Shown here: positions 11,940 to 25,291 of the stretch, in pieces
How the letters are laid out: every line of letters begins with the position of its first letter
How positions within the stretch are numbered: position 1 is the stretch's first letter
Source of the DNA: Isoetes taiwanensis
Taxonomy: Eukaryota; Streptophyta; Lycopodiopsida; Isoetales; Isoetaceae
NCBI GenBank assembly: GCA_021234155.1
Contig: JAJEKV010000080.1
Coordinates: 5,046,112 to 5,110,111, forward strand
Direction: 5' to 3'
Length of the DNA: 64,000 nucleotides
Translations under genes and position numbers: made by a program
The notes under the pieces: model-generated
Told to the model about the DNA's origin: nothing
What the model saw: the letters and a program-made list of their open reading frames with translations, nothing else
Databases searched by the model: none

Positions 11940-13990
11940 AACCACTTTACCTGCATTGGCTTGGCAGACAGTTCAGATGCCCTATGCTATAGCTCCTCGC
12001 ATACCTCAGATATGCTTGGATTATGACCATGCAAAGGCCTATGCTCAGATGCTCACAGATGACCTGGCAGGAATTCTGCAACTTCCCACGCAACAACAAC
12101 AGATGGATCAATTGATTGATGTGCTTAAGACTCTTGTCGAGAGTTGCTTTAGGACAAACCATTTATGGAGGCTCGGGGATCACAACTTTCCGTGGTTTGA
12201 TGCTAAGTATAAGGAACTTAAATGCTGGCTTTGACAAATCACGTATCCGCTTTACACCCACATGCGATTAGTCAGACTGCACTTTCCTCAAGGGTAAGAA
12301 AGCCTTATATGGCATAGGGTATACAGCCTACAAAAAAACATCGCTTTCAAGCAATGGGTGCAATACTTGCAGCAACTTTATGATTCATAAGGGGCTTGAG
12401 CAGCAGCACCCTTTGCAAGTAGGTCCAATGCTGGAAATCAAAGAGTCGATGTCGTCCAGGGCCTACAATGTCTTGCAAATGGAAAGGCAACTGACTTAAA
12501 TGGCATGCAGGCAGTTGCTCAAATGGGCAGGGCCACCCATAGTAACCATCCTAACTGCATTGTTCAACATGGCATTACAAGAAGGCTTCCCCACAGTGAA
12601 CCACTAATAGAGTTGTTCCCATTTACAAGACAGGTGATCCACAATATCTAGTCAATTATTATTCAATCATGATCACTTTCTTGTTTGCCAAATTGTTGAC
12701 CGCCATGCTTGAGCAGCAATTGACGAGGTGGTGGAGGCGGCAGATGTGCACGCCCTCATGCAAGTGTATTCAGGCCTTGACACTTAACTATTGATCATAT
12801 TTTCACATTGCGAACTTTGATTGAAGATGCCGGCAAGACCTATATTGTTGTTTGATCAACTTTGACAAGGCTTTTGATTACCTGTCTCTGGAAAAGCTAT
12901 GGAGAAGATTGCAATACTTGGGGCCCCTTGTAGAACTGCAGAATGCGGTATACATGATATATGAGACATGCTCAGACCATATGGATCATCAGATCAACCA
13001 TTCAACAATACTATTGGCAAAGTTGTTTGGTATTTACACTGATCACTTAGAAGCTGGCTTGTAGAGAACTGAGGCGACAGAACTCCGACTTTTGGATTAG
13101 ATCACTAGACATCTTATATATGCTGATGTTGTGGACCTCTTAGCTTACACAACAACGCTATCTAGATGCTCTATACCCACTTTTCCAGGCCATTAACACG
13201 TGCATAAATTTGCCCAAGACTAAGATGTTGCTCGTCTCATTCTCTCGTCGTCCAAGACCTCTTTTGTTCACTTACTGGGGATAAAATGTGGAGGTAATAT
13301 CCACCTATAGGTATTTGGGAATGGAGTTCTCCTCTACCATGTACTGGAACACTTCCATCCATTTACAAGTGACAATGAGTTGGAAGGCACTATATGCAAT
13401 GTAGAGCAATAGTCACAAAGGAGAGCTCTACGATTGGGCCCATCAGTCTCACTTGTTTAGGGCCTTGATGGAGCCCGTTCTTCTATATGCTCAAGATTGA
13501 AGTTTAGGGAGTGGTGATGCTCCTAGCCACTTAGAATGACTTGAAGCAAGTGCAGAAACCCTTCCTAGGTCGGGCGCTAGGGGTAAAATAAACAATTCCA
13601 TACCAGATTCTTCTGCAGGAGACAGGTCTCTTGCCTCTTCAAAGGGCAACTCCTGATCGCCGCATCATTTATTATCAGAAGATGGGCAAGAACACCAGTG
13701 AATACAGGTGGAAAGAGAAGAGGACGGCCATAGCTTGAGGTAGTACCTTGGTGTTTGCTTCCTCAACAACCTTTGAAATGCCAGCCTTGGAACATCAAGA
13801 CATCGCATTACTAGCGCACGATAAATCCCACGGTTGAACCGGAGTCGTAACGCTACTTGCATGCCCATTTTCTCATGAAAAAGCACAAATACATCGATTC
13901 ACTTTGCCCAAGGGTGCACCGTCTCATAATTGAGACAGGTAGGTGGATCAGGAAGGCGTGCCAGGGGCTTAGCTCCTCTTCAATCGCTAC
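11940..13990 (+). mobile_element. Decayed RTE-like LINE (reverse transcriptase remnants)
   Basis: Fragments in several frames match a non-LTR reverse transcriptase in order. There is an N-terminal part (11956-12234), then FDKAFDYLSLEKLWRRLQYL at about 12858, then LFGIYTDHLEAGL at about 13026, then HLIYADVVDLLAYT at about 13110, where the usual catalytic YADD reads YADV. Many stops and frameshifts interrupt it. The LWRRLQ...LG and SPTLFG.YIDELE-like spacing recalls plant and algal RTE-clade elements. It is on the same strand as the host kinase gene and sits in its intron. It is inactive. Confidence 0.7.
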
Positions 13991-14427
13991 AGAAACACCT
14001 CAAGAATCAGAATGATAAAAATCACCTTAAAGACTTCATGAATTAATATTCCAATGAATCATAATTTGCAATTGCGACATCCACAACCTAAATTTCCTTC
14101 CATGTTAAAGACACAAACAGAAAAGCGAGAAACATTGCATCTCAGCCTCAACCCGGCGAACTCCGAAAACAGAATCATCGCCCTCTATTTCAACCCTCTG
14201 CTTCAGTTTATAGATGCGACGCCTCAGAATCCTATGTTGCTTTTGTCCCTGTGACTGCCAACGAATCCCCAAACATATGATTCGACATTTGCACAATTCA
14301 AGAATGGCAATACATATGACGGATTGCCATTTGCAACAAGGTGCAAAAGCCACATGTTATTAAAATGGGTCACATTCTGACATTCAGACGTATTCATTGT
14401 CACATCTAACAGAGAAGGGAACTCCAA

Positions 14428-14490
14428 AAGGAAGGAAGGAAGGAAGGTACTTTTATCGTCCACGGAGACCAATCGGTCTATGAGAAATAG
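14428..14490 (-). mobile_element. Retroposon 3' end with (CTTCC)n-like tail
   Basis: On the minus strand GGTCTCCGTGGACGATAAAA is followed by GTAC and repeated CTTCC at 14428-14447. It is the same 3' end as at 8884, 33540 and 41646 but with a different tail unit. Confidence 0.6.
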
Positions 14491-14765
14491 CAAAAAAGGG
14501 ATTATGATCCTTACCGAAGAATGAAGTCCTGAGGCTAACCGTTATTAAGTCCCATAATCATTAATATAGAACCCAATCTGAGTTAATCGTGGTCAGCTAA
14601 GGCAATTCCTAGCTGGCCAGACTTCTGGATCTATCAATTAATTTTGACTATCATAGATCTGATCCTAAATGCTTTTGAACAGTTTTGGCACTTGTAGAAG
14701 AGATCTCTAACCAATGTTGGTACCAATGGCAAAGTTCCAACATGTGTGAGAATCGGGCATCAAAA

Positions 14766-16749
14766 CACCAATCAGAGTGAGAATCAGGCATCAAAACACC
14801 AAAAGAGCTTATATCTTTTGATCTGCAAAAAATTGCTCTCTGCCAGGGATATTGACTTTATTATTTTTTTCTTTTTTTTTCTTTTTTTTGAGGGCAAGGG
14901 GTTTTTTATATTTCATTTAAGAAAGGTACATAATACAAAAGGGGTATTCTGTATCAAACCAAGGGGATCTCCCGGGTTGAAACCGAATCCTGTACCACAA
15001 GTACTGATATACATCATATGAACAGATAATTTAGCTGATCTTATAATGATCAGTTTTAATCCAAAACTTTATGGCCATGGAATATAGAGGCCGATTTACT
15101 GTCTGAAAAACCAGTCGGAACACAATCAACCTAGGATACATCCACCAAGTCTTGGATAGTAAGGTCATCAACTTTCGAATTGCCAAAGATCCTGAGCATT
15201 TTGTCTAGCTTCCGGGCATTAAATTTGGTGTAGTCCATTAACAGCATAACATGAGCTTCCCGTTTCTGCTGCCATTTGTGGAAAAGGTTAAGGAAGATCT
15301 GTTTCAAACCATTATATCTCCATACCTCATGCTGATTTAATATCTTCCTTATAGCTTTAGCATGAATCATTTCCTACTTCAGTTTAATCAAGCTGTCAGC
15401 CAGATCTTATCTTGACATCCTGGAGTCATCATCATTATCCTCCTCGAATAGCTTAATTGGAGCTCCCATCCTGATTAGCCTCCTCTGATGAGCTGTGGAG
15501 TATACCATCAAAATCAGTTAGTACAGTAGAAAAGAATTGAAACCCAGCCAAGAATGCATTTTTGAATGATCTGTGCTATCCTTTTTGCATCTGAACTTTG
15601 ACCTTGATCCTGCAAAGTTTCAAGTGGCTATAGCAATTGAAATCGTCATCAGATCTCACTTTATTTGTAAATGGCATCATTCTTGTTGAGTCGGTCTTTT
15701 TCTTGATTTGGAAAAGCAATTCTAAACTTGTATTCAGGTATTTTTCTTGAGATTTTTTTCCACACAGAATGGTTGCCTTAAGGAACCTAGAGGTTCTAAA
15801 CCATTGAGGTTGAAGGTCTTGCCACCTGTTGAATCTATAACCCACAACCCAGAATTCATCGACCCAATTATTAGTCTGTGATATTGGCAATGTTATGTGG
15901 CAATACAGTAACAGGATTAAACCCCTTAACCGATAGGCAAGTTGTCTCATCCAAAGATGCACCCGCAGCTGCATTATCAGCTCTTAAACTCGGTTATTAC
16001 AGCTTGGCAGCCTCCACTCTGAGATTATCAATTCCCAGCCTAGATTATCAGTATTCGAGGCTAAATCTTGGGCTCAAAGATGCATCCAAGGCTCCCGCAC
16101 GCTGCTGCTCTGTTACGAATTTTGCAGCTGAACATCTGCTTGTTATGCTCTATCATAAAGCTTGGATCAATGACGGGGATTTCTGGATCAGAAAGCCTGC
16201 CGATTAAGGTATTGTATGTTCTATATGAATTTAGTACACAGAATACAAATTGGTTTTATTACATAATGATAAGTTGTTCCAACTTAAGACATTATTCTGT
16301 CAAAAATACAAGGCTGAATAGGGTTCCGTATTCTGAGGAGTGGCAATGCTTCCCAAATCATAGGTAATATCAATCGATCTGCATCAAGATCGATATAGTA
16401 GATTGGCTCCTCTTTGTGCCTCTAAGGAGTGTAGATGAAAAATCTTATCTTTTGGGCTTTGCTTTGTCTATTTTGAATGAAAAACGTGGAGTTAAGCCCG
16501 CAAATGAGTTTAAAAAGTCGCTCCACTGCTCCAACACAAACGAATGCTCTGTCCTCCAGTGCCTCGAAAGCCCAGGCCTATTAAGAAACAGAGTATTTGC
16601 TATGCAGAGTTTTTCAATCCTCCAGATTTGGAGGAGTTTTTTCTGCACTTCGTCTGAATGGGTTTTCCCCTCCTCCAATGACGGATTTTGTCTTTGAGGG
16701 AGCTATTTTTTGGTCTTAAATTCTCTAGTTTGCTTCAGGAACAAGTTTT
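14766..16749. repeat. Duplicated block, copy A (upstream of copia A)
   Basis: This block matches 19657-20976 in order and orientation, with small indels. Shared landmarks include GAGAATCAGGCATCAAAACA, GCATTTTTGAATGATCTGT and GAAAGCCCAGGCC. Copy A has about 690 bp extra (14862-15545) that begins with a T-rich run. A minus ORF at 15576-15974 and small plus ORFs are not recognised. The block runs directly into the 3' LTR of copia A, so the retroelement insertion predates the duplication. Confidence 0.75.
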
Positions 16750-18018
16750 TGTTAAATTTGCTAGTTTACTAAGACATAAGAGAGAGAGGTATGCTGATGC
16801 ACCACAATACAATACACATATATTGAATGATGTGTGATACAATATATAGGTACCATAAAGTTACATCAAAGGAAAAAGCTAAAGGTGAAAGGTAAAGGCG
16901 CTCATGTTGCCTTTTCATAAAGGCAGCTTCGCTAACACCCCACCTGCGACTTTAGTCTTCCACCAAATAAGATATAGAAAATGTCGTGTCTATAAAAGAA
17001 AGAAGACCAAATATTGCAACACATAGATAAGCTTCCCACTTGCAAATTTGATCTCGCACTCGGATGAAAAAAACCTTTGGTAGTTACAAAGAAAAAACCC
17101 GAGTGCTACAATTTTCTAATATCTATGCTTATTCTCAAGGACACCAAAAGCTTTAACATTGTCTTGATGGCTCTTTTCACCTAGAGGCTTAGTGAAAATG
17201 TCTGCAATCATAACTCTAGTTGGTATGCTTGGATTTCGAATGTAGAACTTCGTCTTTGATTATGCAATGGCACTTTGATTATCATATATAAGTATACTCG
17301 GACCATCTTGAACTTGTCTTAAGCACTCTAACAAACGTTGTAACCAAACAAGTTCGCGGCTCGCCAAAGATGCAGCAATATATTTTGTTGCTCCAACGGT
17401 GGAAAGTGAAACACATCATTGCTTCTTACTCATACAAGACACTAGAGCTTTTTCTAAGAAGAAATAGCAACCACTTGTTGATCTGTATGTGTTCGGAGAA
17501 CCACCCCAATCTGCATTTGTGTAGCCAAGAAACCTGAAAGTATTCAAGCCTATTTGCTTACTATATGTGAGACCGTAATGAATAGTGCTTTTAAGATATC
17601 TCAAAACATGCTTAGCATTGTGCCAATATTCTTTCCCAGGATTAGCGTAACTAATATCTGGTCTAGTTGCATTTGTAAGGATACTTTTGCATTTTCGGCT
17701 GATCCTCGTAAGTTTCTTCAACATTCCTATTTTCGTGGAACAAACCAGTAATGGAGTAGGTTGCTCTTTAGCACAAAATAACCCAAATTTCTCAAGAAAT
17801 ATCTCAATGTACTTAGACTGTGAGAGTTGGAGCAAGCCTTTATCTTTGTCTTGTTTGACCTGAATAACTATACCTGAGTGTATTTCCCCCATCTCAAATG
17901 CAGAAGAGAGTCTCCTCTTGACTGCTTGTATGTATTCCGGGTTATTAGATACCAAAATATTATCATCCACATAAAGAGCAATCACTATGAAGTGTTCTTG
18001 ATACCACTTAATATACAC
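16750..18018 (-). mobile_element. Truncated Ty1/copia element A
   Basis: The 3' LTR lies at 16750-16936 (TGTTA...TAACA), preceded in the element's sense by a purine-rich tract reading GCAGGTGGGG. The minus ORF 17416-18018 encodes the end of reverse transcriptase and RNase H, with YVDD, RYLKSTIHYGL and NADWGG. RNase H continues to about 17170 in a broken frame (DNQSAIA, ADIFTKPL). The element stops near 18018; gag, protease, integrase and the 5' LTR are missing. It shares its flank with element B because the two are products of a block duplication. Confidence 0.85.
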
Positions 18019-18060
18019 ATTGGAATCTACAAAACCTCATGTCACCCTTCATGATAATTT

Positions 18061-19656
18061 ATTCTTTCATAAGTTGACCTAAGTAAAGTTACTTGGACTC
18101 TTGAAGGTGCGTGTCATCATGCCACATCATCACACACATGTCACATACATCATTTCCATCTCATCAAAACTTTTGACTAGAAAAAAAGATGTTTTGCCAA
18201 CTTGTTTGACACCTCATCTCATGTTGCCATGTCATACTCCATTAGCCAACTCACCATAACTATTTGCCACTTCATCATATTTTGCCCTATTTTGAATTAA
18301 AAAAGCTAAATATTCCTTTTGCAAAAAAGATTCCTCACGTCATGGAGCATCAACAATGATTCTATTTGCAAAAGAATTTTCAAAAAAGACCTCATATTGA
18401 CCTTCTTTTTTTTAATTCTTGGGAATCGTGCCAAGATTCATGAATTAAAAAAAATTCCTATCTACCCCCCCACCAAGTCACTCATCCCATCCAGTCTCCC
18501 CCCACCACGTGGTACCTCCGGGCATGTGAGCTGGCAACAGGCCAGGCATCATGTGGAGATAGCACGTATGATTAACAAGACACGTCAAATCAGGATATAT
18601 ACCCGATCTGACTTCGTGAAGAATACCTGTGGGGTAAATCATGAAATTTTCTCAAGAATCCTAATTCTCTGTTATGCCAAGATCCGGATTTTTTGAATGA
18701 TCTGACATCCTAATCATAACAAAATACTCCTGAATATACCTATGCTAAGCCAAGAACCTGAAAATTAAGCAAAAATACAAGGATCCGAACTTTTTTGCCA
18801 AGAATGGGCCGGAAGAGAGTATTTTGAAAAAGGAAAATGATCTCAGATAAATTTCAGGGCTTTGGGCGAAAGAACGATCAACACTGTTCATTCTAAGATC
18901 GATTTTGAAGGACTTGAGTTTGAATCTCCCTTTCGAGCTTCAGAATCCATGGATTACCTGATGCTGCTTTCTTATTATCTATTTTGATTGATCCTGTACC
19001 CAAGACCTTAGAGCTTGGGAATCTGACTTGTGATTGTGTGACTTGATAATGAATGAAAATCCGACCCTTGGTGACAGATCTGAGTATAATTTGCACTCTA
19101 CATTCAAAGAAAGGTAAAACAATAAAGGAAAAACGAAAATCTAAAGTAAAATTGCTCATCTCAGGTTTATTGTGAATTAGATTCCTGCATATCCTGCTCT
19201 GCATATTAAGATTGCACATCACACTTAGTTTAAGTTGCATTTAGAGTGAGTTAGAACACATTCTCTTAGGGTTTTGTGTGCAAATAGACATAGCACATTG
19301 GCAGAGTAAAATCCATACAGATAGGAACATAAAAGTTGAAAAGATATAAAAAAGCACTCAGATCTAGCCTCTTCTCAGTAATTTTGCTCATTTATTCATT
19401 CTTAAGCCAAATAGTGCACATTCAAGTTTATTGTTGCATCTCTAATCCATCAAGCAGCTATTCCTTGCTTACAGACCATAAGAAATTGCACAGAATATTC
19501 TGAGACCAAAAAAGATCAACAACAAATCGATTTGCCAAGTTCCGCTTGCTATTTTCTGATTGTGACAATCTGTTTTACCAAATCTTGATATTCAAGGCTA
19601 CTTTGTATTTTTTTCTGCAAAAAGAAGGTCTGATCCTAGTGTGCAGACATATCGAG
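18061..19656. other. Intronic spacer, no gene recognised
   Basis: This is AT-rich sequence between the two duplicated blocks. ORFs at 18319-18696 (plus) and 18893-19240 (minus) show no known domain. Nothing else is evident. Confidence 0.5.
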
Positions 19657-20976
19657 GGAGAATCAGGCATCAAAACACCAAAAGAGCTCATATCTTTTGA
19701 TCTGCAAAAAATTGCTCTCTGCCAGGAATATTGACTCTATTTTGCCCAGTTAGAAATGCATTTTTGAATGATCTGTACTATCCTTTTTGCATCTGAATTT
19801 TGACCTTGATCCTGCAAAGATTCAAGTGGCTATAGGAATTGAAATCATCATCAGAACTCTCTTTATTTGTAAATGGCATCATTCTTGTTGGGTCGGTTTT
19901 TTTCTTGATTTGGAAAAGCACTTCTAAACTTGTATTCAGGCATTCTTCTTGAGATTTTCACACACAGAGTGGTTGCCTTAAGCAACCTGGAGATTCTACA
20001 CCATGGAGGTTGAAGGTGTTGCCAGGAACACCTTCAACAATAGCTTTTACTGTCAGAGTAACACAATTTCTTGCCACCTGTTGAATCTGTGACTCAGAAC
20101 CCAGAATTCATCAACCCAATTATTAGTCTGTGATATTGGCTGATGTTACCTGGCATCACAATAATATGATTAACCCCCTTAACCAATAGGCAAGCTGTCT
20201 CGTCCAAAGATGCACCCCCAGCTGCATTATCAGCTCTTAAACTCGGTTATTATAGCTTGGCATCCTCCACTCTGAGATTATCAACTCCCAGCCTAGATTA
20301 TCAGTATTCGAGGCTAAATCTTGGGCTCAAAGATCCCGCATACTGCTCTGTTACGAACTTTGCAGCTGAACATCTGCTTATTATGCTCTATCATATCTTG
20401 GATCAATGACGAAGATTTCTGGATTAGAAAGCCTGCCGATTAAGGTATTGTATGTTCTATATGAATTCAATACACAAAATACAAATTGGTTTTATTATAT
20501 AATGATAAGTTGTTCCAACTTAAACATTATTCTGTAAAAAATACAAGGCTGAATAGGGCTCCATATTCTGAGGAGTGGCAATGCTTCCCAAATCATAGAT
20601 AATGTCGATCGATCTGCATCAAAATTCATATAGTAGATTGGCTTCTCTTTGTGCCTCTAAAATCTTATCTTCTGGGCTTTGCTTTGTCTATTTTGAATGA
20701 AAAACATGGAGTCAAGCCCGCAAATGAGTGCTCTACTTTAAAAAGTCACTCCACTGCTCCAACGCAATTAATGCTCTGTCCTCCAGTGCCTCGAAAGCCC
20801 AGGCCTCTTAAGAAACAGAGTATTTGCTATGCAGAGTTTTTCAATCCTCCAGATTTGGAGGAGTCTTTTCTGCACTTCGTCCGTTTGGTTTTTCCCCTTC
20901 TCCAATGACAGATTTTGTCTTTGAGAGAGCTGTTTTTTGGTCTTAAATTCTCTAGTTTGCTTCAGGAACAAGTTTT
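19657..20976. repeat. Duplicated block, copy B (upstream of copia B)
   Basis: This is the partner of 14766-16749. It ends at the 3' LTR of element B with the same flanking sequence as copy A (GCTTCAGGAACAAGTTTT). That shows one ancestral insertion followed by duplication of insertion plus flank. Confidence 0.75.
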
Positions 20977-21131
20977 TGTTAAATTTGCTAGTTTACTAAG
21001 ACATAAGAGATAGATAGATAGTAGTTTTAACGTCACGCCACAATACAAGACACATATATTGAATGATATGTGATACAATATATAGGTACCATGAAGTTAC
21101 ATCAAAGGAAAAAGCTAAAGGTTCGCTAACA
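20977..21131 (-). repeat. 3' LTR of copia element B
   Basis: TGTTA...TAACA, 155 bp. Relative to the other two LTR copies (16750-16936 and 25121-25291), a segment near 21008-21041 is replaced by 34 bp containing (GATA)n and TTTTAACGTCACGCCAC. That segment matches the retroposon 3' end at 31008-31041 in inverse orientation. Confidence 0.8.
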
Positions 21132-24100
21132 CCCCACCTGCGACTTTAGTCTTTCACCAAATAAGATATAGAAAATGTTGTGTCTAAATAAGAAAGAAGA
21201 CCAAATATTGCAACACATAGATAAGCTCCCCACTTGCAAATTTGATCTCGCACTCGGATGAAAAAAACCTTTGGTAGTTACAATTTTCTAATATCTATGC
21301 TTCTTCTGAAGGACACCAAAAGCTTTAACATTGTCTTGATGTCTCTTTTCACCTAGAAGCTTAGTGAAAATGTCTGCAATCATAACTCTAGTTGGTATGC
21401 TTGGATTTCGAATGTAGAACTTCGTCTTTGATTATGCAATAGCACTTTGATTATCATACATAAGTATACTCGGACCATCTTGAACTTGTCTTAAGCACTC
21501 TAACAAACATTGTAACCAAACAAGTTCGCGGCTCGCCATAGATGCAGCAATATATTTTGTTGCTCCAACGGTGGAAAGTGAAACACATCATTGGTTCTTA
21601 CTCATACAAGACACTAGAGCTTTTTCTAAGAAGAAATAGCAACCACTTGTTGATTTGTATGTGTTCGGACAACCACCCCAATCTGCATTTGTGTAGCCAA
21701 GAAATCTGAAAGTATTCAAGCCTATTTGCTTACTGTGTGTGAGACCGTAATGAATAGTGCTTTTAAGATATCTCAAAACATGCTTAGCACTGTGCCAATA
21801 TTCTTTCCCAGAATTAGCGTAACTAATATCTGGTCTAGTTGCATTTGTGAGGACACTTCTGCATTTCCAAGTGATCATAAGTTTCTTCGACATTCCTGTT
21901 TTCGTGGAACAAACTAGTAATGGAGTAGGTTGCTCTTTAGCAGAAAATAACCCGAATTTCTCAAGAAGTATCTCAATGTACTTAGAATGTGAGAGTTGGA
22001 GCAAGCCTTTATCTTTGTCTTGTTTGACCTGAATAACTATACCTGAGTGTATTTCCCCCACGTCAACCATCTCAAATGCAGAAGAGAGTCTCCTCTTGAC
22101 TGTTTGTAAGTATTCCAGGTTATTAGATACCAAAATAGTATCATTCACATAAAGCGCAATCACTACGAAATCGTTTTCACATACCAAGCTCTAGAGGCTT
22201 GTCGTAGACCATATAGCCTTTCGCAAGTGGCAAACAAGTCTTTCATTGCCACTTACTTCAAAAGCTTCTGTTTGATTCATGTAGTTCTCTTCACTAAAGT
22301 CTCCATTGAGAAACACGATTTTGACATTTATTTGATGTACAAACAAATCGAACTGAGTGACAAATGCTAGCAATAATCTCAAACTAGTGAGACAAACAAT
22401 AGGTGATAAAGTTTCTTCATAATCGATGCCGGCCACTTGCAAGTATCCTTTGGCAACTATCATGATTTAAACTTATCAAACGAGCCATCTGCTTTGAACT
22501 TGGAGCAAAAGATCCATTTACATTTAATAGGCTTTCGTCCTTAAGGAATTTCAACAAGCTCCCAAGTACCTTTATTGATAAGAGATTCAAACTCCGCTTC
22601 CATGTCCATGGGCCAATTTTCAGCTTGTTCTCATCTTCCACTTTAGGATTTACAAGCTCATTCCCAACATGAGGATGTAAAGACCCATTATCTATATTAG
22701 GATTTATATAATGGGGATTTGGAGGTGCACTAACTAGAATTCACAACTTGAAGATGATGAGGCTTATCATCCACATTAAAATTTAACGACTTTTCTTCCA
22801 CATTAGGAATTAGATCGCTATCAAATAGCTGAAAATCTCGAAGAATAACATTAGGGTCGTGATGAGGAGCAACTATGTTAGCCATAGTAGACTTATCAAA
22901 TACTTCATCACGACTAATAATGACTCTTCTCGTAGCAATATCATAAAATCGGTATCCATGTGCCTCCACAGCATAGCCAATAAATATGGCTTTGAGGCCG
23001 ACTGGATCAAGCTTCTTTCTCTTCTCTTTTGGAATACGAACATAGGCTAGACAACCAAAAACTCGCAAATTTTAAACATTTGGTTTTACTCCAGTCCATA
23101 ATTGCAAAGGAGTGACGCCTTTTAGAGAAGAGGTGATTGTTCGATTTTATATATAAATAGCAATAACCACAACTTTTGCCCAAAATGACTTATCCAAACT
23201 AGTATGGATAAGCATATATTGAACATCATTGATTATCGTATGATTCTTGCGCTCAGTAACACCATTTTGCAGAGGGGAATAAGAAAGGTATGCTCACGAC
23301 CTATATCATACTCTTCATAAAAACACTTAAATTGAGCAGAGGTAATTCCCCACCATTGTCAGTATGTAATCTCTGGATCACTTTGCCAGTATGAGTCTCC
23401 ACCATATTTTTGAACACTTGGAATTTGGTGAAGACTTGGGACTTCATAGAGATAAAATACACAAATAAGATGAAAAATCATCGATGCATGCTATTCAATG
23501 ATAGACCATCCAAAATTCTATTAGAGACCATGCCCAACGAATATTTGAAGTTAACATGTGGAAAATGATGATGCCACAGTGTGCTCGGTTCATCTCGATT
23601 GGCAGTCGTAAGATTCACAAAATCATCAAACAATTTAAGCTCATGAATTGTTAAACCAAGGCCCTAAGTCTAGAGACTGAAATAAGATTGCGACGCAAAC
23701 CAGGAACATGCAAAATGACACGCAAGACTTGTACTCCATTAGGATTGTCAATATAAAGATCTCCAATGCCTTTGACCTCATGATTTGTTTTATCATCAAG
23801 AAACACGAGCTTTTGAACCAGAAGTGGACGATAGTTTTTCAACTAGTGCCTATGGAATGTCATATGTTGTGTTACGCCGGAATCAATGGTCATGCAAACA
23901 ACAGTTTCTGTAGAGAAAACGGCGTCAGAAGCTTTATCATATGCAACACTTGCATGCTCATCCCGAATATGAGGTCCATCTCGGATTGCCTGAAGTAAAG
24001 TTTTATGCTCATTCAGAAAACAGTTATAATAACATCCGCTGTCTAGATAATTTTAGAAGCATAAATTTACCACTAGCATTAGCATTATCTTATCTTATTC

Positions 24101-24135
24101 TTGATAGCCTTTTAATATTTGATTATTGTGTTTGG

Positions 24136-24230
24136 TGATGGGGCCTAGTCCCTAAGTTTTAGATGGGATGTTGCCCTTGCATGTGCCGTCCCATAACCCG
24201 TTGGGTTCCCGTGGACGTAAAAATTCATCT

Positions 24231-24260
<30 letters not shown>
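24136..24260 (+). mobile_element. Retroposon 3' end with (TTATC)n tail inside copia B
   Basis: The plus strand reads a body ending CCCGTGGACGTAAAAATTCA followed by about eight TTATC-type units to 24260. The body (GGGGCCTAGTCCC...GTCCCATAACCC) is related to the other CGTGGACGTTAAAA ends. It interrupts copia B between the gag and protease regions, so it inserted later. Confidence 0.6.
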
Positions 24261-24261
<1 letters not shown>

Positions 24262-25120
24262 CATGATCCGACTTTTTACAAGAGGCACAAACAGTCTCTA
24301 ATTTAGGTTGCTCAAGTCTAGCCGATTGCTGACTGCTTCCACCACCACGACCTCAGCTTCGATCACGACCACAATTGCGATTAGTATCTGTAACAAAAGC
24401 CTTTTCATCTTCTCGACCTCATTTCTTACTATCAAGAAATAAAGCTTGATCTTCATGCATAGATTGCCTTTGCAATTTTCGAACCAGGGATTCACAAGCT
24501 GGATCTAAGGTCATAGATTTTTTATTGGCCAACACAGTCGTACGAGCCTGAAGCTTTTCTGGCATGGATTCCAAGAAATGGACAACACGTTGACCATGTG
24601 GAATACTAGCACCAGCAGCAGACAATGCTTCAAAAAGTGCTTTAAAGTTATCCACATGTTCGTCGAATGAATCATTCAAACGATACTGCAATGATGTAAG
24701 ATCTTTGCGAAGACTAATCACTTCATGCATAGTCTTCTTCATGAAGGTTTTTTAAATACTTCTATACTTCACTAGAAGTAACTAAATCCTTAGCATTCAT
24801 TAAAATGGATTCTTTGAGAGCATAGAAAATAATTGCTCAGGCTGTTTACTCTTTTTCTTTCCAGTCATCTATATTCTTAACCCAAGCATCATATGCAATA
24901 CCATTTAGAACAAAATTGCTGGTAGTTACGTCAACCGGCTGTGCTGGAGGAAGATTTTTCCCAGTTACAATTCCAAAGAGGTTTTTGCTTTGCAAGATGA
25001 GCTCCATCTTAATCTTCCAGGCTGGAAATCCAACTCCAGAAAAAGCATACAAAGTCTTCATCCTAGTGAACCCTCGAAAATTCACAACCGCTCCAGAACC
25101 AGATGTAGGCTCGGATACCA

Positions 25121-25291
25121 TGTTAAACTTGCTAGTTTTACTAAGACACAAGAGAGAGAGGTATGCACCATAATGCAAGACACGTATATTGAATGATATG
25201 TGTTACAATATATAGGTACCATAAAGGTACATCAAAGGAAAAAGGTAAGGGTGAAAGCTAAAGGCGCTCACGTAAGCAAGTTTTGCTAACA
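25121..25291 (-). repeat. 5' LTR of copia element B
   Basis: TGTTA...TAACA, 171 bp, aligned with the LTRs at 16750 and 20977. In the element's sense it is followed directly by the tRNA primer binding site TGGTATCCGAGCC (25108-25120). Confidence 0.85.

Larger units (their letters stand above)
20977..25291 (-). mobile_element. Ty1/copia element B with both LTRs, coding region broken
   Basis: This is a 4.3 kb minus-strand element. The 5' LTR is 25121-25291 and the 3' LTR 20977-21131, both TGTTA...TAACA. The primer binding site at 25108-25120 complements initiator-Met tRNA. In order there are gag (25097-24419), protease-side sequence (DSGVTQHM-like, then 23842-23651), integrase pieces (NGVTERKNHT; 23068-22730 with GYRFYDIATRRVIISRDEV), reverse transcriptase (22463-22191, then YVNDTILVS at 22150 where YVDD is expected) and RNase H with NADWGG. 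Numerous stops and the YVND change make it inactive. A retroposon end sits inside it at 24136-24260. No clear target-site duplication was found; the flanks are T-rich on both sides. Confidence 0.85.

Noticed and set aside
12852-13064. Separate small gene at 12852-13064
   Set aside because: It is one reading-frame piece of the decayed LINE reverse transcriptase.
21726-22032. Plus-strand ORFs over copia B
   Set aside because: They are shadows of the minus-strand reverse transcriptase; the same shadows appear over copia A.
24085-24125. Second (TTATC) tail just upstream of the retroposon in copia B
   Set aside because: Only two or three imperfect units and no body sequence; cannot be separated from chance AT-rich DNA.
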